Shown one piece after another: positions 51,295-61,677 of a stretch of DNA of 64,000 nt. Every line of letters begins with the position of its first letter. Position 1 is the stretch's first letter. A model generated the notes under the pieces. The model was not told the origin of the DNA. It did not search any database and saw only the letters and a list, made by a program, of their open reading frames with translations. This DNA is from Drosophila pseudoobscura (taxonomy: Eukaryota; Arthropoda; Insecta; Diptera; Drosophilidae), in contig NC_046680.1 of assembly GCF_009870125.1 (NCBI RefSeq), positions 18,743,501-18,807,500 on the forward strand, read 5' to 3'. The position numbers and the translations under genes were made by a program.

Positions 51295-52365
51295 TTATGC
51301 GGCTTTAGCTTCGTTCCCTTTATTGTCGACACGCTTCTTTTCCGCTTTACCCTCATCAGTTTCTTTAATTTTCTCATCTTCACACAGATACTCCATTAAA
51401 TGGCCCAAGCTGGGCAAAAACGTGTCGGGAACCATCATCAGTTTTTTTTCATTGCCTTCCATTTTTAGTTCCTGCGCTTCCTCGAGAGAGCCCGCTCCCG
51501 AGCCCACTAAAAGTGATTTGAACCCGCAGTTATTGGCAAATATGATATCCGAACTTAATCTTACAGAGAAAATGATCGAATTATTAAAATCAACCAATCA
51601 CTCAAATTGCATCACTTACCGATCCCCAATGACGAGGGTCTTCTCCGGCTTGAGGACTCCGGACTGCCTCAGCTTATACACCATTTGAGGATTGGGCTTG
51701 CCCATGATGAGGGGCTTCCGGTTGCTGCTTTTTTCAATGGCAGCCACCATAGCCGCGGCACCCACAGTCACACGCTTTTCGCACACAGGGTAGATGGTAT
51801 CCATGCAAGTCCCCAGAAACATAACCTTGGGGTTGAGCAGATAGGTGCAGGCCACGACGATCTTGGACACGTTGAAGCTCTTGTCTCTGCCGACCACCAC
51901 AGCTCCCACATCCGAATCGACTATTAAATTCCGGGCAAATTGCCCCATCTTACGTTCTTCTGCCTCCTGATCTATGGTAACGGATTGGATGCCAGCCTTC
52001 TGGAGCTCTTCTTGGATTCCTGTCTCGCCTACGACTAGAACTTTCTTTTTGAACTTTTTGACCACCAGATAGTTGGATATGCATGCCGCTGAGGTGAGAA
52101 TTTCCTGTTCCCCTACTTTGAGACCGAGACACATGGCCTTCTGCGCCATATCGCTGGCTACCATACTGGAATCGTTGGTCACTAAGAAGCAGCGCTTCCC
52201 CTTGTTCCTAGTGGCATTGAAGGTTTCCACAGATCCTTTGATGGGGTCGTCAAAGTTCCACAGTACTCCGTCTGTCCCAAAGAGTACGGTCTCAATGGAG
52301 CCCAGCCACTGGAGCACCTCCTGCTTTGGTATTTCGGCTAGGAGGGTGCAGCTTCGCTTAAACAT
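51295..52365 (-). CDS. HAD phosphoglycolate/4-nitrophenyl phosphatase-like protein lacking the nucleophile Asp (336 aa)
   Basis: Two exons on the minus strand, 52365-51620 and 51559-51295, with a 60-nt intron splitting an Arg codon; 337 codons with the stop. The fold is the HAD PGP/chronophin-like family with a C2 cap. Motif I should read D-x-D-G-V; here it is GTDGV (Gly30, Asp32), so the Asp that becomes phosphorylated is missing. Motif II Thr63 (LVTNDSS), motif III Lys223 (MGKP) and motif IV GDR plus Asp253 are all present. The frame is intact, the length is slightly above the family norm (about 300-320 aa) because of a charged Lys/Glu-rich tail, and the Gly codon is unambiguous (GGG). It is therefore a probable pseudophosphatase rather than a pseudogene. 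Several PGP-like paralogues occur in flies, one of them (CG11291) on 2R as I recall; orthology is unproven. Confidence 0.88.
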
Positions 52366-52763
52366 TGCTCTGGGATCAGTAATTTAGAGGGTCTTGAACG
52401 AAAAATTTGGCACTATACTAAAAAAACAATGTCAAAAGTAAAAAGATCAGAAAATATCTTAGCAGTTAAGCATACGGATATAATTAGAAAACTACAATGA
52501 GAATACTAGATTCAATGTTTTCGATGTCGTTTTCACTTCAAAATTTGTTCACTTTATTATAACTAAGCATATGAGGATATCTGCCATTGATTTACTAATT
52601 TTGATAATACGATAGGTAGGTTTTTCACCTTATTCTGCTCTGACTGTACTTTGCTGAGTTTGGTGATAGTTCAGACGTGATTAAATAAAAACTTTCTCGA
52701 TATACTTATCTAAACTACAACACCACTAGATCGCATTTTGCAAATTGCTTGTGCTATTCATGA
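52366..52763. other. Intergenic, promoter side of the HAD gene
   Basis: About 400 bp of AT-rich sequence. The HAD gene's promoter must lie here on the minus strand, but no clear TATA or Inr pair was seen. Confidence 0.4.
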
Positions 52764-53171
52764 AAATGCAAAAATTCCAGTGATAAGTCACCACACGTTC
52801 CCTACATATCCAGAGCATGCGTTCTCCGAAGCGGCAGTCCAGCCAGCATTAGCTTTTATGACTCCAAACGTGACAGACGCGATTCAGAAGATAACACTGC
52901 CTCGGAGGTGTTTGCACATATGAAATCAGCATTTTGGGGAGTGAGTGATAGTGAGTGGTATGGGCATCTGCAATTACATTTTGGCACATTTTGCGGTACA
53001 CAAGAGGGCTACAAGAAGTGTAAAACCCTTTGGGGTGAATTGAAACCACCCCCCTGTAAGAATACAAGTTCTACCGTAGGGACAAGCAAGAATCCGCCCT
53101 TCCCCAACTTGGAAAACATCATGAGAGAAACGTGTGATGTACATAAAGATAGAACTGGCCAACAGAGATAA
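52764..53171 (+). CDS. Uncertain open frame of 135 codons, possible last exon of an orphan gene
   Basis: The frame is open from just after a TGA (52761-52763) to a TAA (53169-53171). The only early ATG is at 52920, leaving an 83-aa product (MKSAFWGVSDSEWYGHL...), while the 52 codons before it are also open and look protein-like (SISFYDSKRDRRDSED). A possible acceptor, ATTCCAG, ends at 52780, and AATAAA lies at 53193-53198, 22 nt after the stop. This would suit a terminal exon of a short lineage-specific gene, or the remnant of one. I recognise no domain, no signal peptide and no membrane segment. Treat it as a candidate only. Confidence 0.3.
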   Translation, partial: KCKNSSDKSPHVPYISRACVLRSGSPASISFYDSKRDRRDSEDNTASEVFAHMKSAFWGVSDSEWYGHLQLHFGTFCGTQEGYKKCKTLWGELKPPPCKNTSSTVGTSKNPPFPNLENIMRETCDVHKDRTGQQR

Positions 53172-53192
53172 TATTGCACTCATAAAGATGGA

Positions 53193-53198
53193 AATAAA
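53193..53198 (+). terminator. Candidate poly(A) signal after the orphan open frame
   Basis: AATAAA lies 22 nt after the TAA at 53171 and about 70 bp before the TATA box of the next gene. Confidence 0.35.
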
Positions 53199-53268
53199 AT
53201 TTAAATTTAGCCGTACATTGTCCCCAGTAGAGTACATAGGTAATCTCTCCCTTACGAGCCAGGAAGAC

Positions 53269-53301
53269 TATATAAAATCCAGTCATTAGCTAGATATCAC
53301 G
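53269..53301 (+). promoter_or_regulatory. TATA box and initiator of the first alkaline phosphatase
   Basis: TATATAAAA (53269-53277) is followed 30 bp later by an initiator-like TCACGTT with the A at 53299. This gives a 43-nt leader to the ATG at 53342. The spacing is canonical. Confidence 0.65.
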
Positions 53302-53341
53302 TTAGTTGCCCACATTTCACAATCCAAATCACACTTGGAAG

Positions 53342-55061
53342 ATGCGCGTCCAGCAAATACAGATGGTCCTTGCTGTTCTGGCCCTGTCTGGGGTAGTCCA
53401 AGTCCAAGGTGGGGTCCAAGAAGTCCACAACGTGTATGAACTCTCAGGGCAGATCGCGCACAAGGCCAGATTCTCCACAGACGTGGCCGAAGACAAGTAC
53501 ACGCCCCCGGAGGAGATGGATCCGCAGTTCTGGTACGACCTGGCCAACGAGGAGATCAACAAGCGCCTTGCGCTGCCGAAACTCGACACGAAAATGGCCA
53601 AGAATGTGATCATGTTCCTGGGAGACGGCATGCCTTTGACCACAGTGACGGCGGCAAGGATCCTGAAGGGTCAGCGCCAGGGCAAGACCGGCGAGGAGTC
53701 GTCGCTGAGCTTCGAGAAGTTCCCACATACGGGTCTTAGTCGGGTGAGTACCAGCTTCTGTCCACATCGTTCACAGCTTTAACAGAACACACTTTAGACC
53801 TACTGCTCCAATGCCCAAGTGCCCGATTCCGCCTGCACGGCCACTGCCTATCTATGTGGCGTCAAAACCAATATAATCAACATCGGAGTCAGCGCCGCCG
53901 TAAACTTTAACAACTGCACAGCGAGTCAGGATCCAGCTAACCGCCTCACCTCCATTGCGGAGTGGGCTCAGAACGCTGGCAAGGCCACAGGCATTGTTAC
54001 CACCACCACCCTGACGCATGCCAGTCCCTCGGGCGCCTACGCCAAGACCGCTAACCGCATGTGGGAGTGCGATACGGACGTGACCAACTATGGAGTGGAT
54101 GCCAGCTCCTGCATCGACATGGCCACCCAACTGGTGACCCAGACTCCCGGCAAGAACTTCGACATCATGTTCGGCGGCGGCATGGGCAAGTTCCTGCCCA
54201 AAACCATCCAGGATAGCCACGGCAAGGCCGGCGAACGCTCGGATGGCGTGAATCTCCTCTCCAAGTGGCAGAGTCAGCACAAGGGTGGTGTCCTGGTGAG
54301 CAATCGCAAGCAACTGTTGAGTGTCAACGTCTCGGCGGTAGGAAATATCATCGGCCTGTTCCAGTCCCAGCTGATGAAGTTCCATATCGACGCCGATGAG
54401 ACATATCAACCCACTTTGTCCGAGCTCACCGAAGTGACTATCAAGAAGTTGAGCCAGAATGAGAATGGCTACTTTGCCTTCATAGAAGGTGAGAGATCGA
54501 GACAATACCTCTAGTAACCGAGAGGAGAGACTCATATTCTTCTTCCTTACAGGCGGACTCATTGACTACGGCAATCACTATACCCAGGCAGGCTATGCGC
54601 TAGACGAGGCCTTGGAGTTCGAGAAGGCAATTCAGCTGGCCCGCGACATCACAGACATAGAAGATACCCTTATTGTGGTAACCGCTGATCATGGACACGC
54701 GGTGAGCATTGCCGGCTATCCAGGACGCGGCACCGACATCCTGGGCATCAACCGACATGACACAGATATCAATGGAGTGCAGTACTCTGTGCTGAACTAT
54801 GCGGCTGGTCCCAACCAATATCTGGATGAGAACGGTCAGCGTATACCTCTAGACGGTATTTTGGGAGACGTTGACTCTATAGCCCCCAGCTACATTCCCA
54901 AGGATCAGGGCGTTCACTCTGGCGAGGATGTCGGTATCTGGGCCTCCGGTCCGCAGAGCTATCTCTTTACCGGTGTGATGCAACAGAGCACAATTCCACA
55001 TCTCATGGCATATGCATCCTGCATTGGCAATGGCCAGAAGTTCTGCGACAAGACTGCATAA
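53342..55061 (+). CDS. Secreted alkaline phosphatase, first of two tandem copies (533 aa)
   Basis: Three exons: 53342-53743, 53798-54488 and 54553-55061; 534 codons with the stop. It is a metazoan-type alkaline phosphatase, a homodimeric Zn/Mg phosphomonoesterase acting outside the cell. A signal peptide of about 23 residues (hydrophobic core MVLAVLALSGVV) is present. Catalytic landmarks are Asp95 in FLGDGM, nucleophile Ser145 in PDSACTATAYLCG, His208/Ser210 in THASPSGAY, Arg221, Glu364, Asp369 and His373 in IDYGNH, Asp410/His411 in TADHGH and His486 in GVHSGEDV, so it should be active. The C-terminus ends GQKFCDKTA without the hydrophobic GPI-attachment tail of the vertebrate enzymes, suggesting a soluble product. 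The 64-nt second intron (54489-54552) is absent from the neighbour. It probably belongs to the CG3264/CG3290/CG3292 group, an inference from location. Confidence 0.95.
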
Positions 55062-56151
55062 GGAATCCAACACCTAAAAATAAATACTTACAAAAAAATG
55101 AGCATTCAAGAAGCAAATATTACACTTTTTATTCAAACGATGGGGATGGGAAGCTTCGATAGTTGAAAGCAAAAAACCCAGATTCAGCATGTCGAGTGTT
55201 CCAGCCCGATATAAGTCATTAAATAATATTAGCTAAATTAATATTAAATAACAGCCAGTGGTGCAGAGTAACACAGGCATAACACTGATGGCTTCGACTT
55301 CGTTTTTTTCGGATCCTAAAAAGTTGAGAAAACGTGCGGGAACGTTGCGTGAAGTGCCGCAGCTCTACAAAAATAACCGATACTCAGTCAGTTTGTGTTA
55401 TATCTTGTGTTGATATCTCGCTCCCCTCCGCCAACGCACGCACGCTGCACGAGGAAGAGTGCGTGTGTGAGAGAGAGAGAGAACGAATAATTAAGAGCGT
55501 GGCTGGGAGTAACAAAGCCACTACAGTTGAATTTTTTCATTCTGACTATAAGAATGGTCCGATCTATGATTCTTCGCTTTTTTTTCTTTTGGGTGTTAAT
55601 AGATACATACTGCATGGATAGCTTAAGATCAAATTTTTCGTTCTATAAAGATGAGGGATCCTTCGAGATGGACGTGTACATCGTTGTTTCTCATACATAG
55701 CTCTTTGATTAGACTTATCTTGAGATGGGTATAATTGTCATAGTAATGTATGCGTGCAAATTTCTTTACCACCTGTGGTAACTCACCTTGGGTTCTGTAG
55801 TACGGGCCCCCTTATTAATATTTTAATGCCGAGCGACTCGACCCGAATTTAGCTCATTTATCTCCTGCACACGATTGGTCCACAGATACTCGGACTGGTA
55901 GCGAAGACATCCGAACAGACCTTCTAAGCTCCCCCATAACCATAAACACCCAAGTCTACAAGAATTAAGAAAAGACCGTCTCATAAAAGGGGAATTTGCT
56001 TGAGATCTGCAGACTTTTGGATTATGTGATGAAGATATGGCAGACCCGATAAGGAAGAGACCTGGCTGTCTGCCCGAATATATAGGTCTGCTGGCACACA
56101 ACATGTATAGTCCAATTACTTTGTCGAAGCGATAGCCATCATCTGCCTAGA
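55062..56151. other. Spacer between the alkaline phosphatases
   Basis: This 1.1 kb spacer holds the short 3' UTR of the first copy, a GA run near 55468-55484 and the promoter of the second copy. A TATATAG at 56079-56085 about 70 bp before the ATG is a candidate TATA, and CGATAAGG near 56048 is a GATA-type site. No gene is recognised. Confidence 0.5.
55079..55084 (+). terminator. Poly(A) signal of the first alkaline phosphatase
   Basis: AATAAA lies 18 nt after the stop. Confidence 0.75.
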
Positions 56152-57898
56152 ATGAAAATATTCATCAAAGTCCTGCTGGTGCTGAGTGGCCTAATGGCCA
56201 CGTCCTGGGCTCTCTCCATTGACAGTAAGTAAAGGAGGTGTCAGAGTGGGAAAAGTGCTGAAGACGAATCTCCGTTGCAGTGTCCGAGATCCACAACCAG
56301 GAGCAGCTGTTGGGCAGTGCATCAAACGCTGGGAAAACCCGAGAGAGCTTCATGGATCCCAATGGCCTGGCCAAGGGCAAGACCGGACCGGAGGAGGAGA
56401 AGAACGCTCAGTTCTGGTACGACCTCGCCCACGAAGAGATTGCCAAACGTCTGGAGCTGCCGCAGGTAGACAAACGCAAGGCCAAGAATGTGATCATGTT
56501 CCTGGGAGACGGCATGTCCCTGTCCACGGTGGCTGCTGCTCGCATACACAAGGGTCAACTCAAGGGTAATCCCGGCGAGGAGGACTCCCTCAGCTTTGAG
56601 AAGTTCCCCCACTCCGGCTTAAGCAGGGTGAGTACTGGGGAACTCAGTGATGTGCAATGTTCTTACTGAGGTAATCTTCCTTCTCGTAGACGTACTGCTC
56701 CAACGCCCAGGTTCCAGACTCCGCCTGCACGGCCACCGCTTACTTGTGCGGAGTCAAGACCAATATAGTGGCTCTGGGCGTCACCTCAGCCGTTAACTTT
56801 AACAACTGCAGCGGCAGCGAGGATCCAGCCAATCAGATTAGTTCCATTGCCGCCTGGGCCCAGGCGGCCGGAAAGGGAAGCGGCATTGTGACCACCACCA
56901 CCCTGACCCACGCCAGTCCCTCGGGCGCTTATGCCCACAGCACAAACCGCTTTTTCGAAGCCGACACGGACATCATTACCTATGGCGAGGGCTTGAACGA
57001 TCCGGCCACCTGTACGGATATCGCCACGCAGTTGATCACCAAGGATCCGGGCAAGAACTTCGACGTGATGCTGGGCGGAGGGATCGGAAAATTCCTGCCC
57101 AAAACGATCACGGATCCCTTTAACAAGCAGGGCGAACGGTCGGACGGAGTGAATCTTCTCTCAAAATGGCAGTCCCTCCATCCCGGCGGCGTCCTGGCCT
57201 ACAATCGCGACCAGCTACTTAAAGTGAATGCCTCAGGCATCACCAACCTCATTGGAACCTTCGGCTCGGGAGTTATGAACTTCCACAAGATGGCCGATGC
57301 AGCCACGCAGCCCACCCTTGCGGAAATGACGCGCAAGGCCATCGAGGTGGTCAGCAAGAACATCAAGGGCTACTTCCTGTTTGTCGAGGGTGGACTCATT
57401 GACTATGGAAACCACTACAACGTGCCCGTATACGCCCTGGACGAGACTCTGGAGCTGTCCAACGCCGTGGACGAGGCAATCGACATGACCAATCCCGACG
57501 AGACACTGATCGTGGTCACCTCCGACCATGCCCATCCCCTCACCATCGCCGGCTACCCTGGTCGTGGTACTCCCATCCTTGGTCTCAACCAGCACGACAC
57601 CGATGTAAATGGTGTAAAGTATGCCACACTCAACTATGCGGTGGGCTTGGAACAGTACCTGGACGAGCATGGCAACCGCATCGACCTGACCGATAAGATC
57701 GACCAGCCAGGCTTCTTGGCACCCAGTTACATCAAGGGTTACATTGGCGTTCATGCTGGCGAGGATGTGGGCATCTTTGCCACCGGGCCCCAGAGCCATC
57801 TCTTCAGCGGTGTCATGCAGCAAAGCACCATTCCTCACCTGATGGCCTATGCCTCCTGCATTGGCGATGGCCCCACTCTTTGCGACAATGATAACTAA
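56152..57898 (+). CDS. Secreted alkaline phosphatase, second tandem copy (542 aa)
   Basis: Three exons: 56152-56224, 56281-56627 and 56690-57898; 543 codons with the stop. The first exon encodes just the signal peptide (MKIFIKVLLVLSGLM...), followed by a 56-nt intron not found in the first copy, and it joins in frame to MSEIHNQEQLLG. Catalytic landmarks match an active enzyme: Asp101 in FLGDGM, nucleophile Ser151 in PDSACTATAYLCG, His214/Ser216 in THASPSGAY, IDYGNH, TSDHAH and GVHAGEDV. There is no GPI tail (ends LCDNDN), so it is probably secreted and soluble. It lacks the intron that splits the EGGLIDYG motif of its neighbour. The acceptor at 56689 and the donor GTGAGT at 56628 are at the same codons as in the first copy. 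Confidence 0.95.
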
Positions 57899-57919
57899 TT
57901 ATTCAGATTTATATAATAT

Positions 57920-57925
57920 AATAAA
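57920..57925 (+). terminator. Poly(A) signal of the second alkaline phosphatase
   Basis: AATAAA lies 22 nt after the stop. Confidence 0.75.
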
Positions 57926-58866
57926 GTGCGTTTTTCAAAAGTACACTTGTATCTTAAGCTTGAGGCCCATTTAAGCAAGGCTTGAAGATCTAGCCTTCTC
58001 CCTGGCGTTTCTTCTTGTTTCCGAGGAAAGTTTGTGTCTCAAAGTAGCCGCTTTGATTATTGGGATTCTTTTGTTTGCAGTTCGATTGAAATCAGTAATT
58101 AAATTGACTTTACTCGTTTTATTTATTGCATTTATCCCAATGCAGTCCCAGTAACTGGCCGAGTCACAGACTGTCTGCCAGCCAATGCAAATGGTCGAAG
58201 AAAAATTGACTTCAATTAAAAACGCATCAGCACAGACGCATTTACAGATACAATTTGTCTTGAGCACGAGTCGTGCGATCGCATCGATTGGAGTGCTGTC
58301 ACTTGCCGCGGAGGAGGAGAAGAACAAATATACATATTCGCTTTGAATGTCAGGTTCACGTATTGGCATTGCCGCCAGATGGGGATCTCCATAGATCTAT
58401 CTGTAGAGGCACCCACGCGCATTCGGAGCAGCTCCTTCTCTCTCGCTGACTTTGACTTGTAATTGTGTGTTTCTTTACGAGTATTTATTCATTCATGCAA
58501 ACAGAATTCATTCGAATGCGCTTGACATGAAATGAGGCGCGACAGAGACAAACACAGAGTCAGACAATTAAAGTTAATTTTTCTCCCAGCCATTGCAATT
58601 AAGGATCGTTTTGCCAAGGCAGTGTCCTTGCTTTGCGGCGTGCTCTCGCTCCCTCATTAGCATCCAAATCGATTGAGTTGGAGTCTGGTTCACAGTCTCG
58701 TGCCTTGTCCTCGTTGCTGGCCCTGTTTTTTCGGTGGGTTCTTTATTGGAAGTTTGCCCGAAACGCTGCAAAAATGTGTCTGTTAAACATTTCGCTGGCT
58801 CAGCGGAAAGTGGAAGCCGTCTGAAGTTCGTGGCAATCGGATATCTCCGGTCGGCTGTCGGAGTAG

Positions 58867-58912
58867 TAGTCGCTGTCGCTGTGGCCGTCGCCGTCGCCAT
58901 CGCCGTCGTTTC
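58867..58912. repeat. GTCGCC/GTCGCT hexamer-type repeat
   Basis: Imperfect tandem GTCGCT, GTGGCC and GTCGCC units. They explain the Ala-Val repeats of the plus-strand open frame here, which I do not regard as coding. Confidence 0.85.
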
Positions 58913-59087
58913 TCCACTAGCTGTTGTCCCCCGTTCACTCTCGGTCGGATCGGTCGGCTCAGTCGGCTCAGAGTCTCAGTCTCAGTCCGATTCCCAAATC
59001 TGTCGCGACAGCAATCGCGCGTGCGGCTTGGGCCTTAACATTTCTGTGCTAATGCTAATTTTTCCTGACTGCAGTTTTGTATCTCTC

Positions 59088-59185
59088 AGTGACAGTCAGA
59101 GACTGTGAGTGTGTGTATCTGAGCTGAACTAGTGCTGCTTCCAGCTAATTGAAGTTTCATTCGGTGGCGCAATTGTCGGTGACAG
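59088..59185 (+). promoter_or_regulatory. Candidate untranslated first exon of a gene to the right
   Basis: An initiator match TCAGT (59086-59090) is followed 98 nt later by a good donor GTGACAG/GTGAGA at 59186. No open frame is needed between them. No downstream exon is visible in the window, so this is only a suggestion. Confidence 0.2.
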
Positions 59186-61613
59186 GTGAGAATGGTCAAC
59201 AATCAATGGATGGATCTAGATTCGGCCTGTTCTGATCCGATCTGATCTAGAGCACAAGTGTTGAGCATAGTAATTGTAATTGAATGCGGGAAACCGATAT
59301 CTTAGCTCTGCGGTTTTCCCGCAAAAAGATGCCTATTACAGTCAGTCACTGATGAACAGGTGAGGCGCTAAGATAGGAATTTGCTTGACAGATATCCAGT
59401 TCCCACTTGCTAGTTTATCAGACGCCCCGAACAAGCAAACAGTAAGCCCCCAATTGGTGGCGTTAAAAATGCAAGAGTCGAGTAATTAGCTTAACACTTT
59501 ATGACTGAAACGAATGCCTCCCTTCTCTGTGGGTTCCTGTTGAAGTAAAACAAACTTTATGGTAGATAAAGCGCTGTCAAAGTGAATCCCCAGCTAATTC
59601 CAAACGCAGCTAACCAAATTCCTTTCGCTTCTTCTGTAGATTTTCTCTCTCCTTAAAACTCTTTGGTAATGCGGTTAGGCATTTATCTGCAATCTGAGGA
59701 AAACTTGCATTTTTCATAGGACGCACTAGAAAGTTACTATCCATCGCTGTGCTACTTTAAAGTGAAGCAAAGATCCAGGCTGCCAAAGTGCTGATGGCAT
59801 TTCGTGGGTGCAGATGCCTTCACCCCGATACGGGGAGATTTCCAAGCGGAGCCAAGTCACGGCATGCCAAATCCCAGCCAACACGATGCATTTCACCCAA
59901 AAAGCAGCCACGAGTGCGAATCCATCATCGGGCGGGAACGGGGGGGCCACTACTCGGAGGAGGCAGAGATGGATATGTATATCTGGCGGTGTTTGTATCT
60001 CGGTTCAATTGTTTGCTATGTAAATAGGCAGCTGGAAGATAGCGGCTTGTGTTCGACGTGTAGCTGAAATTCTTTCGCCTTCCCTATCTGCGCAATGCAC
60101 ATGTGCTTTGAGTTTATGTTTATTTTGATACGTTGACCGTGAACTTGAACGAGTGCTGATGATGCGGATACCAATGGGATTTGATGCGAACTTTTAAATG
60201 CGCTCTCCATCCAAGAAATGTATGTGATATAGCTGCGCATATCATGTTGATCGGTTATGAATACTCTTATGTAAATGTGTAGCCCATCTTGTTCCTAAGG
60301 TTAACCAGAATTCGACCGAGCAGGAAGAGCAGTCACGACTCTTAAGCGTTAGTCAAGCAATCTGTAACACAACACCGATGGCAGGCAGAGAGTATCTTTG
60401 CATCCATTAATCCCATAAATTTGGTTAGTTTTTCTTCTTTGTTCGACAAAAACACGCAATCAGCGCTCGGGCCGATCCAGTTCCGGCATTTGCCTTGCCC
60501 TCCCCCTGGCAAACAGGCAGACAAACACACACACACACACTCACCTCACGAAGGTGAGTGAGTGAGTGAATGAGCGTGGCATGGTGGCTACTGGTCTTGT
60601 CCAGGTGATGTCATATCCATGTCTCTAAGCGGGGATGGGACTGGCGTCTATCTTTGTGGGGTTGGCGGGTCATTGGACAGCTGTGGAGCACGTTAAAGCC
60701 CAGTTTCTCTCAAGTTAAACCTCTTAAGTTCCTACACAAAACTGTACACTTTGTGAAGCCTTTGCCAAACTTTCGATTGTTGTGTCGCGGCGTCTCAGGT
60801 TATCTAATTAGCATTAACATAATTCCCAAAGATTTTACGACTGGTGTAGATCTTCTCCCACTCCCCCAACCTGATAAATTTTGATCAAATTCAACAATAG
60901 CTTTTGGAGAATTTACATAATCAGCTTGCCACAGAAAGTTCAGCGCCAGATCAATAAGCTGCCTTTAGCCTTAAGCCTTTAGCATAGAGTGGCCACTGTG
61001 GCGGGGAACGTGACGTTGTCATTAGGCACAGCGCCATTTAAATGGATTGTGTTCTCTGAAACGATACTCAATATGCGGCAATTAAAATGTAAATTGCATC
61101 ACAAGCAGTTTACACTCCGTCCTCAGACAGTCGTCACCCCGCGGACTGCTCCGTCATCGTTTTGAAATATGGCTCATACGCACTGTTAGGCGAGATCTCT
61201 CGGCATTTAAGGTTATTTGCCACGATTGAGTACGAGTCGAGTGTAGTGGAAAAATATGTTAAATGCACATTTATTTATTTATTCGCAACTGACACGCTCA
61301 TGGAATTGCTAGCCCGAGCTTAGCATATTTTCGTGATTGATTCAAAATTATTATTGCGATCAAAATTATTACTGTCGCGACTGTGAATCGACGGAGGTGT
61401 GGGGGGCCACTGTCCGCAACACACCCATGCCAATACACTCTGACCTTTCTCCAGTGATGGAATGTATCTCTGTGAAACACGATCTTCCTTGGATGCATTC
61501 AAAGTTGATTTATTGAGTTCCATTCAATCAGAGCCCGTCCAATCTCCGGCTCAATGGCGCTAAATGCTAAATGCACTTAGCAATCGGGCGGCTGTCAGCA
61601 ACGCGTTGACAAA

Positions 61614-61677
61614 TGACGTCACCACTGATTATCCGAGCCGCTCCGCTCCATTGGCAGTGCGAATCCCACTGACGTCA
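61614..61677. promoter_or_regulatory. Pair of perfect CRE palindromes (TGACGTCA)
   Basis: Identical TGACGTCA octamers at 61614-61621 and 61670-61677, spaced 56 bp start to start. This is the consensus site of CREB/ATF bZIP factors. I saw no other copy in the window. Confidence 0.55.

Noticed and set aside
53852-54562. Long minus-strand frames opposite the alkaline phosphatases
   Set aside because: They are antisense shadows produced by the GC-rich third positions of the real genes.
58734-59108. Plus-strand frame with Ala-Val repeats
   Set aside because: It is explained by the GTCGCC-type repeat and is probably leader or intergenic.
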